A DNA stretch of 47,926 bases from positions 115,794 to 163,719 of the forward strand of contig FORK01000002.1 of the NCBI GenBank assembly GCA_900113995.1, in the 5' to 3' direction. Of the stretch, positions 1 through 8,533 are shown piece after piece. Numbering within the stretch: position 1 is the first letter of the stretch; each line of letters begins with the position of its first letter. This stretch comes from Ruminococcaceae bacterium D5. GTDB taxonomy: Bacteria > Bacillota > Clostridia > Oscillospirales > Ruminococcaceae. Under the pieces are notes generated by a model. That model was not told the origin of the DNA, ran no database searches, and worked only from the letters and a program-made list of their open reading frames with translations. Position numbers and translations under genes: made by a program.

Positions 1-736
1 CCCCGGAGAGAGGAAGACCGACCGGCCGTCCGGTCATCGTCCGGTAGGGGCGGTCGAGATGCTCCCGCATGACCCGACGTGCAGTCTCAGGGTCGTGCAG
101 GGAAATCTGCCGGGCGATCTCCCGATGGAAGGAAAGAGTTTTCTTCCTCAGCTCCGGAGTCATTGCCCGACTGATCTCGAGCAGCTGGCCGCGCATCAGC
201 ACGCCGAAGGTATTCATCAGCTTCTTTCCCAGCCGGTTTTCCGCCATCGAGGCCACCTGCTCGTGGAATTCGTAGTCAATGTCAGCGAACTGTACCGGGT
301 CCGGGGGTGTTTGGTTCAGAAGCGCTTCGAGCCGGAGATTGATTTCGTCGAGGACAGCGGCCTGTTTGGTGCTGCTGCGTTCGGCGGCGTGGCCGACCGC
401 TTCGATTTGCAGTGCCTGCCGCAGTTCGAACAGTTCGCGATCGGTAATCCGCTCAAAGAGAAGCACCGAGAGCAGCGGAAGGTATCCTTCGCTGTCCTGA
501 GGTTGGTTGATGAGAATTCCCCGGCGAGGGGCGACGGTGGCGATGCCGAGAAATTCCAGAACCCGCAGCGCCTCCCGCAGAGTCGGACGGCTGACCCCGA
601 GCATGGCCATCAGCTCCTGCTCGTTATAAAGCCGGTTGCCGTATTCCAGCTCCCCCCGCGCGATCAGGCCGACGATGGTGCGGACGATGGTACGGTAGGC
701 TTTCTGAGAACGGATCGGGGAGAGGGGGACGTCCAT
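1..736 (-). CDS. GntR-family (FadR/FCD subfamily) transcriptional regulator, 3' end outside window
   Basis: My translation of the reverse strand gives 245 residues with no stop before the window edge. Residues about 8-75 form a GntR winged helix (NEQELMAMLGVSRPTLREAL), and the rest is an FCD-type ligand domain with the metal-ligand pattern D-x3-H (DIDYEFHEQVA) and later histidines (SFHREI, MREHL). The family binds a carboxylic acid effector and usually represses a neighbouring catabolic operon. The ATG overlaps the stop of the DUF1667 gene (TGATG), so it is the translationally coupled last gene of the oxidoreductase operon. It is therefore the likely regulator of that operon through the palindrome at 3831-3848. 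The effector is not known. At 245 residues it is probably almost complete. Confidence 0.9.
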   Translation of the reverse strand, partial: MDVPLSPIRSQKAYRTIVRTIVGLIARGELEYGNRLYNEQELMAMLGVSRPTLREALRVLEFLGIATVAPRRGILINQPQDSEGYLPLLSVLLFERITDRELFELRQALQIEAVGHAAERSSTKQAAVLDEINLRLEALLNQTPPDPVQFADIDYEFHEQVASMAENRLGKKLMNTFGVLMRGQLLEISRAMTPELRKKTLSFHREIARQISLHDPETARRVMREHLDRPYRTMTGRPVGLPLSG

Positions 737-1113
737 CAGCCGTCCCTCCCGTCAAGGACCGACACTGCGCGGGTGGCGATGACGTCCACGCCGAGGCCGA
801 GCAGATCCTGAAGGACCGTTTGGCCGCGCCGGACCGGCGCTTCGAGAGAAACGGCATGGATGGCGCCGACGGCGCGAAAAATTTCTTCCTTTGGAATCGG
901 CCCGGTCAGGCGCACCGGGCAGAGGGGAAGCGCGCCGCCGCGCACCGTCACCGAAGTGGCGATGTTCCGCATCGGGCAGGTCAGCTCCTGCCGGACATAC
1001 TCGCGCCCGCGCGGGCAGCGGTTTCCTTCACAGCCGGTCAGCTTGCCCCCCTCGGCGGAGGCGGTGATTTCGCAGCCGTTGGGGCAGAGGATACAGGTGA
1101 AAGTCCTAGTCAT
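736..1113 (-). CDS. DUF1667 family small Fe-S protein
   Basis: This is a 125-residue protein. The N-terminus carries C7-x2-C10-x3-C14, followed by C28 and C33 (TGCEGNRCPRG), a cysteine arrangement that looks like an iron-sulphur or metal site. DUF1667 proteins are typically encoded after GlpA-like and GlpB-like FAD oxidoreductases in Firmicutes, exactly the order seen here, and are assumed to be an electron-transfer subunit. The start at 1113 is set by MTRTFTCILC; a longer frame upstream is only the antisense-like overlap with the next gene. Its start overlaps the end of the upstream oxidoreductase by 8 bp, and its stop overlaps the regulator start. Confidence 0.88.
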   Translation of the reverse strand: MTRTFTCILCPNGCEITASAEGGKLTGCEGNRCPRGREYVRQELTCPMRNIATSVTVRGGALPLCPVRLTGPIPKEEIFRAVGAIHAVSLEAPVRRGQTVLQDLLGLGVDVIATRAVSVLDGRDG

Positions 1114-2344
1114 CTTGAAGCACCACCTTAATCGGAGATTGGGAGAGGAAGACGGACGCCGGAATGGATAACCGCTCCATCTCCGCGGGGTTGGCGCGGG
1201 GAAGCCGCTTCGAAGCAATCCGCTTTCCGTCCTGCACCGCGGAAACGATGCATCCCCGCATGGGGCGGCGGGGGCGGAAGGAGACGGTGACATCCGCCTT
1301 TCCGCTGACTCTTTGGGGAATGACGTGGCCGCAGCCCTCGCCGGAAACTTCAATGGGGCATCCGCGGAGCGAACCGGAGCAGAACTCCAGCACAGAATCG
1401 GCGAGAGCTTCCGCCTCGAGCGAGACAAAATCTGCCAGATCGTGGACGTGCAGGACGTTGCCCGCCGAAAAGATTCCGGGAATGCTGGTCTGATAGTGCT
1501 CGTCTACCACCGCGCCCGCGGTGTCCGGGTCGATTTGGGCGCCCGCCATGCGGGTCAGCTCATTTTCGGGAATCAGCCCGACCGAAAGAATCAGTGTGTC
1601 GCAGGGGATTTCGCGTTCGGTTCCGGGAATCGGACGGCGGGCCTCGTCAACCTTGCTGACCACGATGGAGGACAGGCGGGAATCCCCGTTGATTTGGGTG
1701 ACGGTGTGGTTCAGATACAGCGGAATTCCATAGTCGTTGAGGCATTGCTCAATGTTGCGGGGCAAGCCGCTGGGATAGGGCTGAATTTCAAAGACCGCCT
1801 TGACATGGGCCCCTTCGAGGGTGAGCCGGCGCGCCATAATCATGCCGATATCTCCCGAACCGAGAATGACCGCCTCACGGCCCACCATGGTGTTTTTGAG
1901 ATTCATATAGGCCTGGGCAACCCCGGCGGTAAAGATGCCGGAGGGCCGTTGCCCCGGGATGGAAAGTGCGCCGCGGGTCCGTTCGCGGCAGCCCATTGCC
2001 AGAATGACCGCCTGTGCCTGATAGACCCGCAGACCCTCGCGGGTCGCGGCGGTGACCACCCGGTCGGTGGTCAGGCCGATGACCGTCGCGCCGGTGACGA
2101 TCTCAAGGCCGAGCCCGGCGGCGCGTTCGGTAAAGCGTGCGGCGTATTCCGGGCCGGAGAGGGTTTCTCCAAAGCGGGTCAGGCCGAATCCGTCGTGGAT
2201 GCACTGGCGCAGGATTCCGCCCGGTTCCCGTTCCCGTTCCAGCAGGACGATATCCCGCTCGCCGCGGTCGCGGAGCCGCAGCGCCGCGGCGAGTCCGGCC
2301 GGGCCGGCCCCGATGATCACGATCTTTTTTGCAGCTGCTTTCAT
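1106..2344 (-). CDS. FAD/NAD(P)-dependent oxidoreductase (GlpB-like operon partner)
   Basis: The 412-residue protein begins with a Rossmann dinucleotide motif GAGPAG near residue 12, and a second nucleotide site (GSGDIG) lies near residue 160. This is the two-domain layout of pyridine nucleotide-disulphide-type flavoproteins, and a late GIFSAGN FAD motif is also present. There is no classical CxxxxC redox-active disulphide. It is most likely the subunit that passes electrons from the GlpA-like dehydrogenase to NAD(P) or another carrier in the cytoplasm. The ATG overlaps the stop of the GlpA-like gene (ATGA), so the two are translationally coupled. The substrate is not fixed by the sequence. 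Confidence 0.87.
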   Translation of the reverse strand: MKAAAKKIVIIGAGPAGLAAALRLRDRGERDIVLLEREREPGGILRQCIHDGFGLTRFGETLSGPEYAARFTERAAGLGLEIVTGATVIGLTTDRVVTAATREGLRVYQAQAVILAMGCRERTRGALSIPGQRPSGIFTAGVAQAYMNLKNTMVGREAVILGSGDIGMIMARRLTLEGAHVKAVFEIQPYPSGLPRNIEQCLNDYGIPLYLNHTVTQINGDSRLSSIVVSKVDEARRPIPGTEREIPCDTLILSVGLIPENELTRMAGAQIDPDTAGAVVDEHYQTSIPGIFSAGNVLHVHDLADFVSLEAEALADSVLEFCSGSLRGCPIEVSGEGCGHVIPQRVSGKADVTVSFRPRRPMRGCIVSAVQDGKRIASKRLPRANPAEMERLSIPASVFLSQSPIKVVLQDD

Positions 2345-3804
2345 TGTGGATGCACCTCCCCGGTGAAAAGCCAGGAGCCCTCTCGGGAATAGAGCAGCTC
2401 CTCCCGGCTGAGACCGGTTTCCGCCATCAGCAGATCAGCCAGCCGCGTCTGGCAGTAGCCACCCTGACAGCGCCCCATCATTGCCCGGCAGCGGTATTTG
2501 ACGCCGGTCAGGGTGCGCGCGGGCAGCGGGGAATGCAGCGCCGCCAGCACTTCGGCTTTGGTAATCGTTTCACAGCGGCAGATGATTTCGCCGTAATCGG
2601 GATTTTGACGGATCAGTTCGGCCTGCTGTTCCGGCGTTTTGTCCCGGAAGGAAGGAGTCCGCCGCCGGATCGGATCAAAGAAGGGATTTTGCTCCAGAGG
2701 CTCGATTTCCCGGATCAGCCGGATCACCTCATGGGCAATCGGCAGCGCGGCGGTCAGGCCGGGGGATTCGATGCCCACAAGGTTGACCGCACGGGGAGCG
2801 AGGTCATCCCGGCGTTCGATGACAAAATCATGGTACCCGCCCGTCTTTTTGCCGCTGAGCTTGGGACGGATCCCGGAAAAATTGCGAATAAAGAATTCCC
2901 GTTTCAGGTGCGGAAAAATTCGTGAGCCGTCAGCGATCAGCAGATCCATCACCTTCTGGGTGACGGCGTAATCCTCCCGCTCGTCGATGTACTCGTTGCT
3001 CGGGCCCACCATGATATTTCCGTCAACGGTGGGGGTCAGGTGGATTCCGAGCCCGCCCGTCTTATAGTTGGGGACGGGGTACGCGGGCAGGGGAAGCATC
3101 GGCCCGAGGCGCGGATCGAGCAAAAAATATTCCCCGCGGCAGGGATAAATCTCATAACCCGGAATCCCCAGCATGTCGGAAATCCTGTCGGCAAAGAGTC
3201 CTGCCGCGTTGACCACCCAGCGGGCTTCAAACCGTTCGCCGCCCGCAGTAAGCAGCCAGGAATTCTTTATGCGTGCGATTTCGGTGACCGGGTGGGAAAA
3301 GAAAAATTCCGCGCCGTTTTTGGCGGCATTCTCAGCCAGCCCCAGTGTGTACTGGAATGGGCTGAGAATGCCGGTGGATCCGGAATAGAGGGCAAACTCC
3401 CCTTCGACCGCCGGGGCCAGCTCCCGGATCCGTTCCCGGCCGGCCATCTCAAAACCGGGAGCGCCGTTCTGTTCTCCGCGCGCCTTGAGGGACAGCAGAC
3501 GGTCGTAATCGTCGGCGGTAAAACCGACAATCAGTTTACCGGTACGCTTGTAGGGGACGTCCAGTTCGGCTGCGGTCCGGTCAAAGGTGCGGTTTCCCTC
3601 GACGCAAAAGCGCGCCATTTTACTGCCCGGCTCGTTGTTGAAGCCGGCGTGCAGCACCCCGGAATTGCGGGCGCTCGTCCCGCCGAGAAGATCCGGACTG
3701 CGTTCAAGCACACCGATTTTCAGCCGGTATCGGGAAAGTTCCCGCGCGATCGCACTGCCGATTACCCCTGCGCCGATGATGACGAGATCAAAGCGGCGAT
3801 TCAT
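2341..3804 (-). CDS. GlpA-like FAD-dependent dehydrogenase with C-terminal BFD [2Fe-2S] domain
   Basis: The 487-residue protein has an N-terminal FAD site (GAGVIGSAIARELS, residues about 11-24), a DAO-fold body, and a C-terminal BFD-like domain with C409-x-C411, C439, C446 and C451. The family contains anaerobic glycerol-3-phosphate dehydrogenase subunit A and 2-hydroxyacid oxidases such as L-2-hydroxyglutarate oxidase. It is the first gene of a four-gene leftward operon with a strong promoter at 3850-3877. Control by a GntR/FadR-type regulator rather than GlpP leaves open that the substrate is a hydroxyacid rather than glycerol 3-phosphate. No GlpC-type subunit is encoded nearby. Confidence 0.87.
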   Translation of the reverse strand: MNRRFDLVIIGAGVIGSAIARELSRYRLKIGVLERSPDLLGGTSARNSGVLHAGFNNEPGSKMARFCVEGNRTFDRTAAELDVPYKRTGKLIVGFTADDYDRLLSLKARGEQNGAPGFEMAGRERIRELAPAVEGEFALYSGSTGILSPFQYTLGLAENAAKNGAEFFFSHPVTEIARIKNSWLLTAGGERFEARWVVNAAGLFADRISDMLGIPGYEIYPCRGEYFLLDPRLGPMLPLPAYPVPNYKTGGLGIHLTPTVDGNIMVGPSNEYIDEREDYAVTQKVMDLLIADGSRIFPHLKREFFIRNFSGIRPKLSGKKTGGYHDFVIERRDDLAPRAVNLVGIESPGLTAALPIAHEVIRLIREIEPLEQNPFFDPIRRRTPSFRDKTPEQQAELIRQNPDYGEIICRCETITKAEVLAALHSPLPARTLTGVKYRCRAMMGRCQGGYCQTRLADLLMAETGLSREELLYSREGSWLFTGEVHPQ

Positions 3805-3830
3805 CTGCGTTTCAATCCTTTCAAAAAGAT

Positions 3831-3848
3831 AATTCAGTTTACTGAATT
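3831..3848 (-). promoter_or_regulatory. Palindromic operator at the oxidoreductase operon start
   Basis: Two perfect 8-bp arms, AATTCAGT and ACTGAATT, are separated by TT. The dyad lies directly downstream of the -10 box of the leftward promoter, over the expected transcription start, which is a repressing position. The natural candidate to bind it is the GntR/FadR-type regulator encoded at the end of the same operon. The binding partner is inference. Confidence 0.7.
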
Positions 3849-3849
3849 T

Positions 3850-3877
3850 ATTATAATTTCTTTCTTATAAATGTCAA
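3850..3877 (-). promoter_or_regulatory. Sigma-A promoter of the leftward oxidoreductase operon
   Basis: Read on the reverse strand, a perfect TTGACA (3877-3872) is followed by 16 bp and a perfect TATAAT (3855-3850). It lies 46 bp upstream of the GlpA-like start codon. Confidence 0.85.
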
Positions 3878-3881
3878 GGAA

Positions 3882-3917
3882 AAAAGCGAAGCCTGCCAAT
3901 GAGGCAGGCTTCGCTTT
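3882..3917 (-). terminator. Strong bidirectional-looking hairpin terminator
   Basis: A stem of about 16 bp (AAAAGCGAAGCCTGCC with its complement) closes a 5-nt loop. On the reverse strand it ends in a T run, just before the -35 box of the oxidoreductase operon. It would stop leftward transcription entering from the region of the small ORF at 3976-4152. Confidence 0.8.
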
Positions 3918-3975
3918 TAGGAGGACTGTCCGGTGAAAGAGCGGTCACCCGGACAGGCGAAGATGGGGAAATGGA

Positions 3976-4152
3976 TCAATCGCTGCATCCAAGGGAGGAA
4001 TACCAGAGCTTCCCGGTCAGCGCCCGGTACTGTTCGGTTTCCTGTGCGATCTTGCATGACGGACTGCTCCGCCGCATGGACGGGGCGATCGGCTCTCTTT
4101 TCGGGCGCTGCATCCCGAAGAGGCCGGTTGTTCTCTGTGTGAGCGTATCCAT
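3976..4152 (-). CDS. Possible small hypothetical protein, 58 residues
   Basis: I do not recognise this ORF. It starts MDTLTQRTTG, has an AAGGGG ribosome-site candidate about 9 nt upstream of the ATG, and is basic with three cysteines and no membrane segment. Support comes from context: a strong leftward terminator lies 59 bp downstream and would otherwise have no gene to serve. An in-frame start 45 nt further upstream is also possible. It may equally be noncoding. Confidence 0.35.
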   Translation of the reverse strand: MDTLTQRTTGLFGMQRPKREPIAPSMRRSSPSCKIAQETEQYRALTGKLWYSSLGCSD

Positions 4153-4261
4153 ACCGTCATCCCCTTTCTGGCGTGGTTTCCCTTTCTTCACTGTCATCCT
4201 AACACAGATATCTTATCATGTAAAATATAAGAAATCTAATCAAAATAATAGGAACAGCCTA

Positions 4262-4291
4262 TTGATTTTTGAGCTTCCGCTCCGTTACAAT
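4262..4291 (+). promoter_or_regulatory. Candidate promoter of the LysR regulator gene
   Basis: TTGATT (4262-4267) and TACAAT (4286-4291) are separated by 18 bp, about 20 bp upstream of the GTG start, with AAGGGGG as ribosome site between. Confidence 0.5.
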
Positions 4292-4312
4292 GAGATCAAG
4301 GGGGAATGAGGC

Positions 4313-5206
4313 GTGAATTGGAACACCCTGCGCTATGTGGTGGAAATCGCAGAGCAGAAAAGTTTTTCTAAGGCGGCGCGGAAGCTCTATCTCGCCCAGC
4401 CGTCGCTGAGCCAGAGCATCCGCGCGCTTGAGCAGGAGCTGGGAACACCGCTGTTTGACCGCACGCGGTCTCCCTTGGGCCTGACCTATGCGGGGGAGCT
4501 GTTTACCAAGTGGGCAAAGGAAAGCCTGCGTTCACAGGAACAGACGGTCCGACGCATTGCCGATGTTGCGGAAGGCGTCTGTACGCGGCTGGTGGTGGGA
4601 GTTTCCTTTTCGCGCAGCGCGTATCTTTTTCCGGGTGTGATGGCGCAGTTCCGCCGGGAAAGGCCAAATTGCTCGGTTATTTTAGTCGAACAGCCCACCA
4701 GCCTTCTGTCGCAGGAGGACAATCTTGATCTGCTGATTGACGTTCCCCACGATGAATCGCTGCTTGATACCAGCGTCCTTTTGACCGAGGAGCGTCTGCT
4801 GCTGGCCGTGCCGCCGAATCTTGCCGGTTCCGTGCAGCCGTCTGGCGGGGATTTTTCGGTCGTTTCCCTCGCCGATTTTTCGGATCAGCCCTTTGTCCTG
4901 CTCTCTGAGGATCAGATGCTGAGGCACGTCTGCTTTTCTCTCTGTGCGCAGGAGGGATTTGTCCCGCAGATTGCGCTCGAGTGCCGCAGCCTCCAGACCG
5001 CCCATGCGATGGCGGAGGCGGGAGTGGGGGTCACTCTGGTTCCGGAGCTTTTTGTCCGCCATGCGGTCCGTAACAGGACGATGTGCTATTGTGTGATGCA
5101 GGGGCACTCGGTGGTGCGCAAACTTGCCGTCACCTACCGCAGCGACCGCTATCTCAGTGAGGATGCGCGAGTTTTGATCGGGCTGCTGCAAAAACTGCTG
5201 CGTTGA
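4313..5206 (+). CDS. LysR-family transcriptional regulator
   Basis: The 297-residue protein has the typical LysR N-terminal helix-turn-helix (residues about 1-62: FSKAARKLYLAQPSLSQSIRALEQELG, ending LFDR) and a C-terminal periplasmic-binding-like effector domain of normal length. The start is GTG at 4313, preceded by an AAGGGGG ribosome site. It is divergent from the oxidoreductase operon and 75 bp upstream of a MATE exporter in the same direction, so the exporter is a possible target. The effector cannot be read from the sequence. Confidence 0.93.
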   Translation: MNWNTLRYVVEIAEQKSFSKAARKLYLAQPSLSQSIRALEQELGTPLFDRTRSPLGLTYAGELFTKWAKESLRSQEQTVRRIADVAEGVCTRLVVGVSFSRSAYLFPGVMAQFRRERPNCSVILVEQPTSLLSQEDNLDLLIDVPHDESLLDTSVLLTEERLLLAVPPNLAGSVQPSGGDFSVVSLADFSDQPFVLLSEDQMLRHVCFSLCAQEGFVPQIALECRSLQTAHAMAEAGVGVTLVPELFVRHAVRNRTMCYCVMQGHSVVRKLAVTYRSDRYLSEDARVLIGLLQKLLR

Positions 5207-5281
5207 TTTTGCACCTTGCGGCAGACGCAAATTTGGGATATGCTAAAACAATACGGGCATGACTGCGAAAGGGGTGAGAAG

Positions 5282-6628
5282 ATGGCACAATCCTATACGG
5301 CGCTGACCACCGGCAGGGTTCCGGGGCAGCTCATCCGCTACGCGGTCCCGGTGGTGCTCACCAGCCTGATGCAGGCGCTTTACAATCTGGTTGATATGCT
5401 GATCGTCAGCCGGATGCTCGGCCCGGCAGGGGCCTCGGCGGTCAACAATTCCTCGCAGGTCATGCTGGTTCTGACACAGATTGCAATCGGGCTTTCCAAT
5501 GGAGGCAACGTGCTGGTCGGGCAGTATTTCGGGGCGGGGGATGGGCGCCGCCGGCAGGAGACGACAGGCAGCTTTTTCAGCCTTTTCGCGCTGCTGGGGC
5601 TGCTTTTCTCGGTGCTGGCCTGCACTTTTTCCCGGAGCTTTCTCGTCTTTATGGGGGCACCCGCCCTTGAGGAGGCGGCAGCCTACCTCGAGATTTCCAC
5701 GCTGGGCCTCTTCTTTATTTTCGGCTATAATGCCCTGGCTTCGGCCCTGCGGGCAGTGGGCAACTCCAGAGCGCCGATGCGCTTTGTCATGATTTCCACC
5801 GGGCTGAACGTCCTGCTGGATCTGCTCTTTGTCGGTCCGTTCGGCTGGGGAACAGCGGGCGCGGCCGCAGCGACGGTTCTTTCACAGGGCCTGGCCTTTC
5901 TGCTGGCGCTTTTTTATCTGCTGTGCGCCGGAAATCTGTTTTCCTTTTGCCGCGAAAACCTGCGGATGCGCAGAAAATACATCCTTTTGATTTTCAAAGT
6001 CGGTGTCCCCTGCGCAGTGCAGATGACAGTGGCCGGAATTTCATGGCTGACCGTAACCTATCTCATCAACCGGTACGGGGTAGTCTATTCGGCGGGAAAT
6101 GGCTTCGCTGTCAAAATCAAGGACCTCTCGATGATGTTCATCACCGCAATGAGTACCGCCGCCTCCTCGATGATCGCACAGAATCTGGGCGCGGGCCTTT
6201 ACGAACGGGCCCGGGAGATTCTTTACACTGCGATGAAGCTGGCCGCGGCCTCCGCGGTGGTCATGACGCTTCTCATTGAGCTGACCGCTCCGCTGCTCAT
6301 CGGCATCTTCACCCCCGACCCGGAGGTGATCGCCGCGGGCGCGCTGAATCTGCGGATCGAGGTGCTCGGACAGGTATTCTATGCGATCTTCATCAGCTAT
6401 CATGCCCTGATGATCGGGGCAGGCCATACCTGGTGCGTCTTTGGCTCTTCGTTTGCCAACTGCATCCTTTTTCGCGTGGTGCTGGCGGTCTCTTTCGAGC
6501 ATTTCTTCGGGATCGTCGGCGTTTTCGCCGCCTGTGCCATCGCCCCTTCGATCTCGGTGCCAATCGGAATGCTCTATACCCATTCGAACCGCTGGAGGCG
6601 CTCACTGGTCGGAGGAGAACCGATGTGA
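5282..6628 (+). CDS. MATE-family multidrug/metabolite efflux transporter
   Basis: The 448-residue protein is hydrophobic throughout with about 12 membrane segments. It has MATE hallmarks: an N-terminal PVVLTSLMQALYNLVDMLIVSRMLG helix and the corresponding segment repeated in the second half. The family exports cationic compounds in exchange for Na+ or H+. The ATG at 5282 is preferred over a TTG at 5216, because GGGGTGAG lies 7 nt upstream and homologues begin near this point. It follows the LysR gene and may be under its control. No clear terminator is visible after it. Confidence 0.92.
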   Translation: MAQSYTALTTGRVPGQLIRYAVPVVLTSLMQALYNLVDMLIVSRMLGPAGASAVNNSSQVMLVLTQIAIGLSNGGNVLVGQYFGAGDGRRRQETTGSFFSLFALLGLLFSVLACTFSRSFLVFMGAPALEEAAAYLEISTLGLFFIFGYNALASALRAVGNSRAPMRFVMISTGLNVLLDLLFVGPFGWGTAGAAAATVLSQGLAFLLALFYLLCAGNLFSFCRENLRMRRKYILLIFKVGVPCAVQMTVAGISWLTVTYLINRYGVVYSAGNGFAVKIKDLSMMFITAMSTAASSMIAQNLGAGLYERAREILYTAMKLAAASAVVMTLLIELTAPLLIGIFTPDPEVIAAGALNLRIEVLGQVFYAIFISYHALMIGAGHTWCVFGSSFANCILFRVVLAVSFEHFFGIVGVFAACAIAPSISVPIGMLYTHSNRWRRSLVGGEPM

Positions 6629-7054
6629 CCCCCGCACTTACAAGGCGTCGCAGCTTTATCAGGACTCGGCAGAAAGTCCGCGCCGGAATGGCACCTGCCT
6701 TTCATTCGCCGTTTTTGCAGAGGCCCCTTTGCAATCCCTGCGAAGGCGGCGAGCCATGCCCGTCCGAAGAAGCGGGCAGAACAATTCTTGCTGTAAGGGT
6801 CTAACACATCCAGCGCCTGAATGAAGCTGTCTGTCTCTGCCTGTCCGGGGCCCGGTGCGAGCGGCCCGCGGGCCGCCCGTTTTCTCCCGTTGCCCGTCCT
6901 GCCTGCCCGCTCCGCCCGTCCGGCGCCCGGCGCGCCCGAGCGGAGGGCGGCATTGCCTTTGCCGGTCCGGGGCGGGTACCGCGTGACGCAGCGACGCGCG
7001 GGAGGGCGAGTGCGGGCATCCTGCCGTCCAACACACCTGCTGAAGCATCGTTAG
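6629..7054. other. GC-rich stretch without a recognisable gene
   Basis: This stretch carries several overlapping open frames on both strands, but none has a ribosome site plus a convincing protein. The reverse frame ending at 6574 has residues such as ARFFGRAWLAAFAGIAKG, which could be a decayed or repeat-derived fragment. The 6850-7000 part is extremely GC-rich and low in complexity. I see no RNA gene. Confidence 0.4.
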
Positions 7055-7087
7055 AAAACGGCATGGCCCTGGGGCCATGCCGTTTTT
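7055..7087 (-). terminator. Terminator after the secreted protein gene
   Basis: A 14-bp stem (AAAACGGCATGGCC with its complement) closes a CTGG loop. The flanking T run lies on the reverse strand, 20 bp after the stop codon at 7107. Confidence 0.8.
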
Positions 7088-7106
7088 CCGAAGTGCAGGC
7101 TTTTGG

Positions 7107-8312
7107 TTACAGGAGCGGGAGATCCGAAACGACGTACCTGCCGAGAATTTTAGTGCGGATAGCGAACGCACCTTCAAATTCGTCGTATTTGGCGCTGACC
7201 GCTTCGAGGGCGCCTTCCTGATTGACCTTGTAGAGATAGGCACCTTCGTCAGCTGCAAGGAAGAGAGTGCCTGTTTTATTGAAAGCGGCGCCGTTGCCGT
7301 AGAAGAAGCTGAGACTGGCTTCCGGGTAAAGATCCGCGATTTCAGCGTCAAAATCGCTGGAAACCGCAAGCAGCAGCTTGCTCTGGCCCACGGTATTGAC
7401 GGTAAAGTAGCTGTCCCGGTCCGCTTCAAAGGTGAATTCCTCGTCGGGGTCTCCCGTGAAGCCTTCGCCCTCCTCAAAGATCTGGGGATCACCGGTGATG
7501 ACCGGCTCAGAGGCGCGGGGATAGGAAAGCTCAAGACTGACCTCAAGTTCCATCTCGTCATAGTCGAAGCTGCCGTTCTTGCGCAGCTGGATCGTCCCGG
7601 TCAGATCGTTGACATCCAGCGTGTCGCTTTCCTTGAGGCTGACCGCCACAAAATAGAGGTATTTCTGATCGAGGGATACGCCGGCGGCCTTTTTCTTCTC
7701 GATTTCCACCGTTCCGACATACTTGCCGCCGTTGTCCCATTTGGTCTTGATCTTGACGCCGTCCACCGCGTCCGATTCGTGCACATAGCGGAAGTCGGCG
7801 GCGGTCAGACCGGCAAGCGATTCGTCCGCTTTCTGAAAAGCAGACTGAGCAGCGGTCAGCACCTCCAGCCGCTCGGCTGTCAGACGGTCGGCGGCCTGCG
7901 ATTCGGCGCGGGCGTTCAGAAGCACGAAATCGCCTTCCTCCGCGAGAGATTCGGCGGCCTTCAGAACGGCCGACTTGTCGGCTGCGTTTTCCACTGCCTC
8001 GTCGTACTTTGTTTGGGCCTGCTGCAGCGCGGCTTTCCGCTCGGCGAGCAGGGCTTCGGCCACTGCGATTTCTTCTCTCGATCCATTGACGCTTGCGCTG
8101 TTGAGCAGCGGGTAATAGACGGTTTCTCCGTAGGCAATCCGGTCAACCGGCGCGGACAGATCGACCGCGGAAAGGTCGTCGTCATACTGATAGGCGCTCG
8201 CGCCGATCGAGCCGATGGAGTAGAGAACCTCCTCGCCGTTTTTTGCCAGAGCGGCGGTTCCCATGCTGATGGCCATTGCGGCTGCAAGGCCAAATGCAAA
8301 AATTTTTTTCAT
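7107..8312 (-). CDS. Secreted acidic protein, first member of a three-copy family
   Basis: The 401-residue protein has a clear signal peptide (MKKIFAFGLAAAMAISMG, cleavage near ALA-KN). A middle region of about residues 90-150 is rich in A, E and K and probably coiled coil. The C-terminal half aligns with the proteins at 19095 and 20967 through shared landmarks: ITGD, a FTV-V-GQ-K-LL segment, YPEASLSFFYGNGAAFNKTG, YLYKVN-EG-L, and T-LG-YVVSD. It lacks the P/V-rich tail ending NPGTGARA of its paralogues. The start at 8312 has GGAGG 10 nt upstream; a longer antisense frame extending to 9203 is not coding. The function is unknown; it is probably exported and surface-associated or released. Confidence 0.85.
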   Translation of the reverse strand: MKKIFAFGLAAAMAISMGTAALAKNGEEVLYSIGSIGASAYQYDDDLSAVDLSAPVDRIAYGETVYYPLLNSASVNGSREEIAVAEALLAERKAALQQAQTKYDEAVENAADKSAVLKAAESLAEEGDFVLLNARAESQAADRLTAERLEVLTAAQSAFQKADESLAGLTAADFRYVHESDAVDGVKIKTKWDNGGKYVGTVEIEKKKAAGVSLDQKYLYFVAVSLKESDTLDVNDLTGTIQLRKNGSFDYDEMELEVSLELSYPRASEPVITGDPQIFEEGEGFTGDPDEEFTFEADRDSYFTVNTVGQSKLLLAVSSDFDAEIADLYPEASLSFFYGNGAAFNKTGTLFLAADEGAYLYKVNQEGALEAVSAKYDEFEGAFAIRTKILGRYVVSDLPLL

Positions 8313-8533
8313 AGGATGCATTCCTCCAAAGCGGTTCATAGCGGGGCGGATGGTTCCGTCGGGGGGCGCCGGATGCGCCCCGCCCATGATGTCCGGCGTG
8401 GGAAGCGGAGCTGTCCCTCGCTGCTGCCCGGCGGGTTCAGAACATGAGTGCCCCGGCGGCTTCATTTTATTGCTGATATGTTTTTGGCAGGACAGCGAGA
8501 TGATGGAAGAGAAATTTCCGCCGGGTGAGCCGA

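Noticed and set aside
3899-4309. 136-residue rightward frame before the LysR gene
   Set aside because: It begins inside the terminator hairpin, has no ribosome site and ends in AT-rich promoter sequence.
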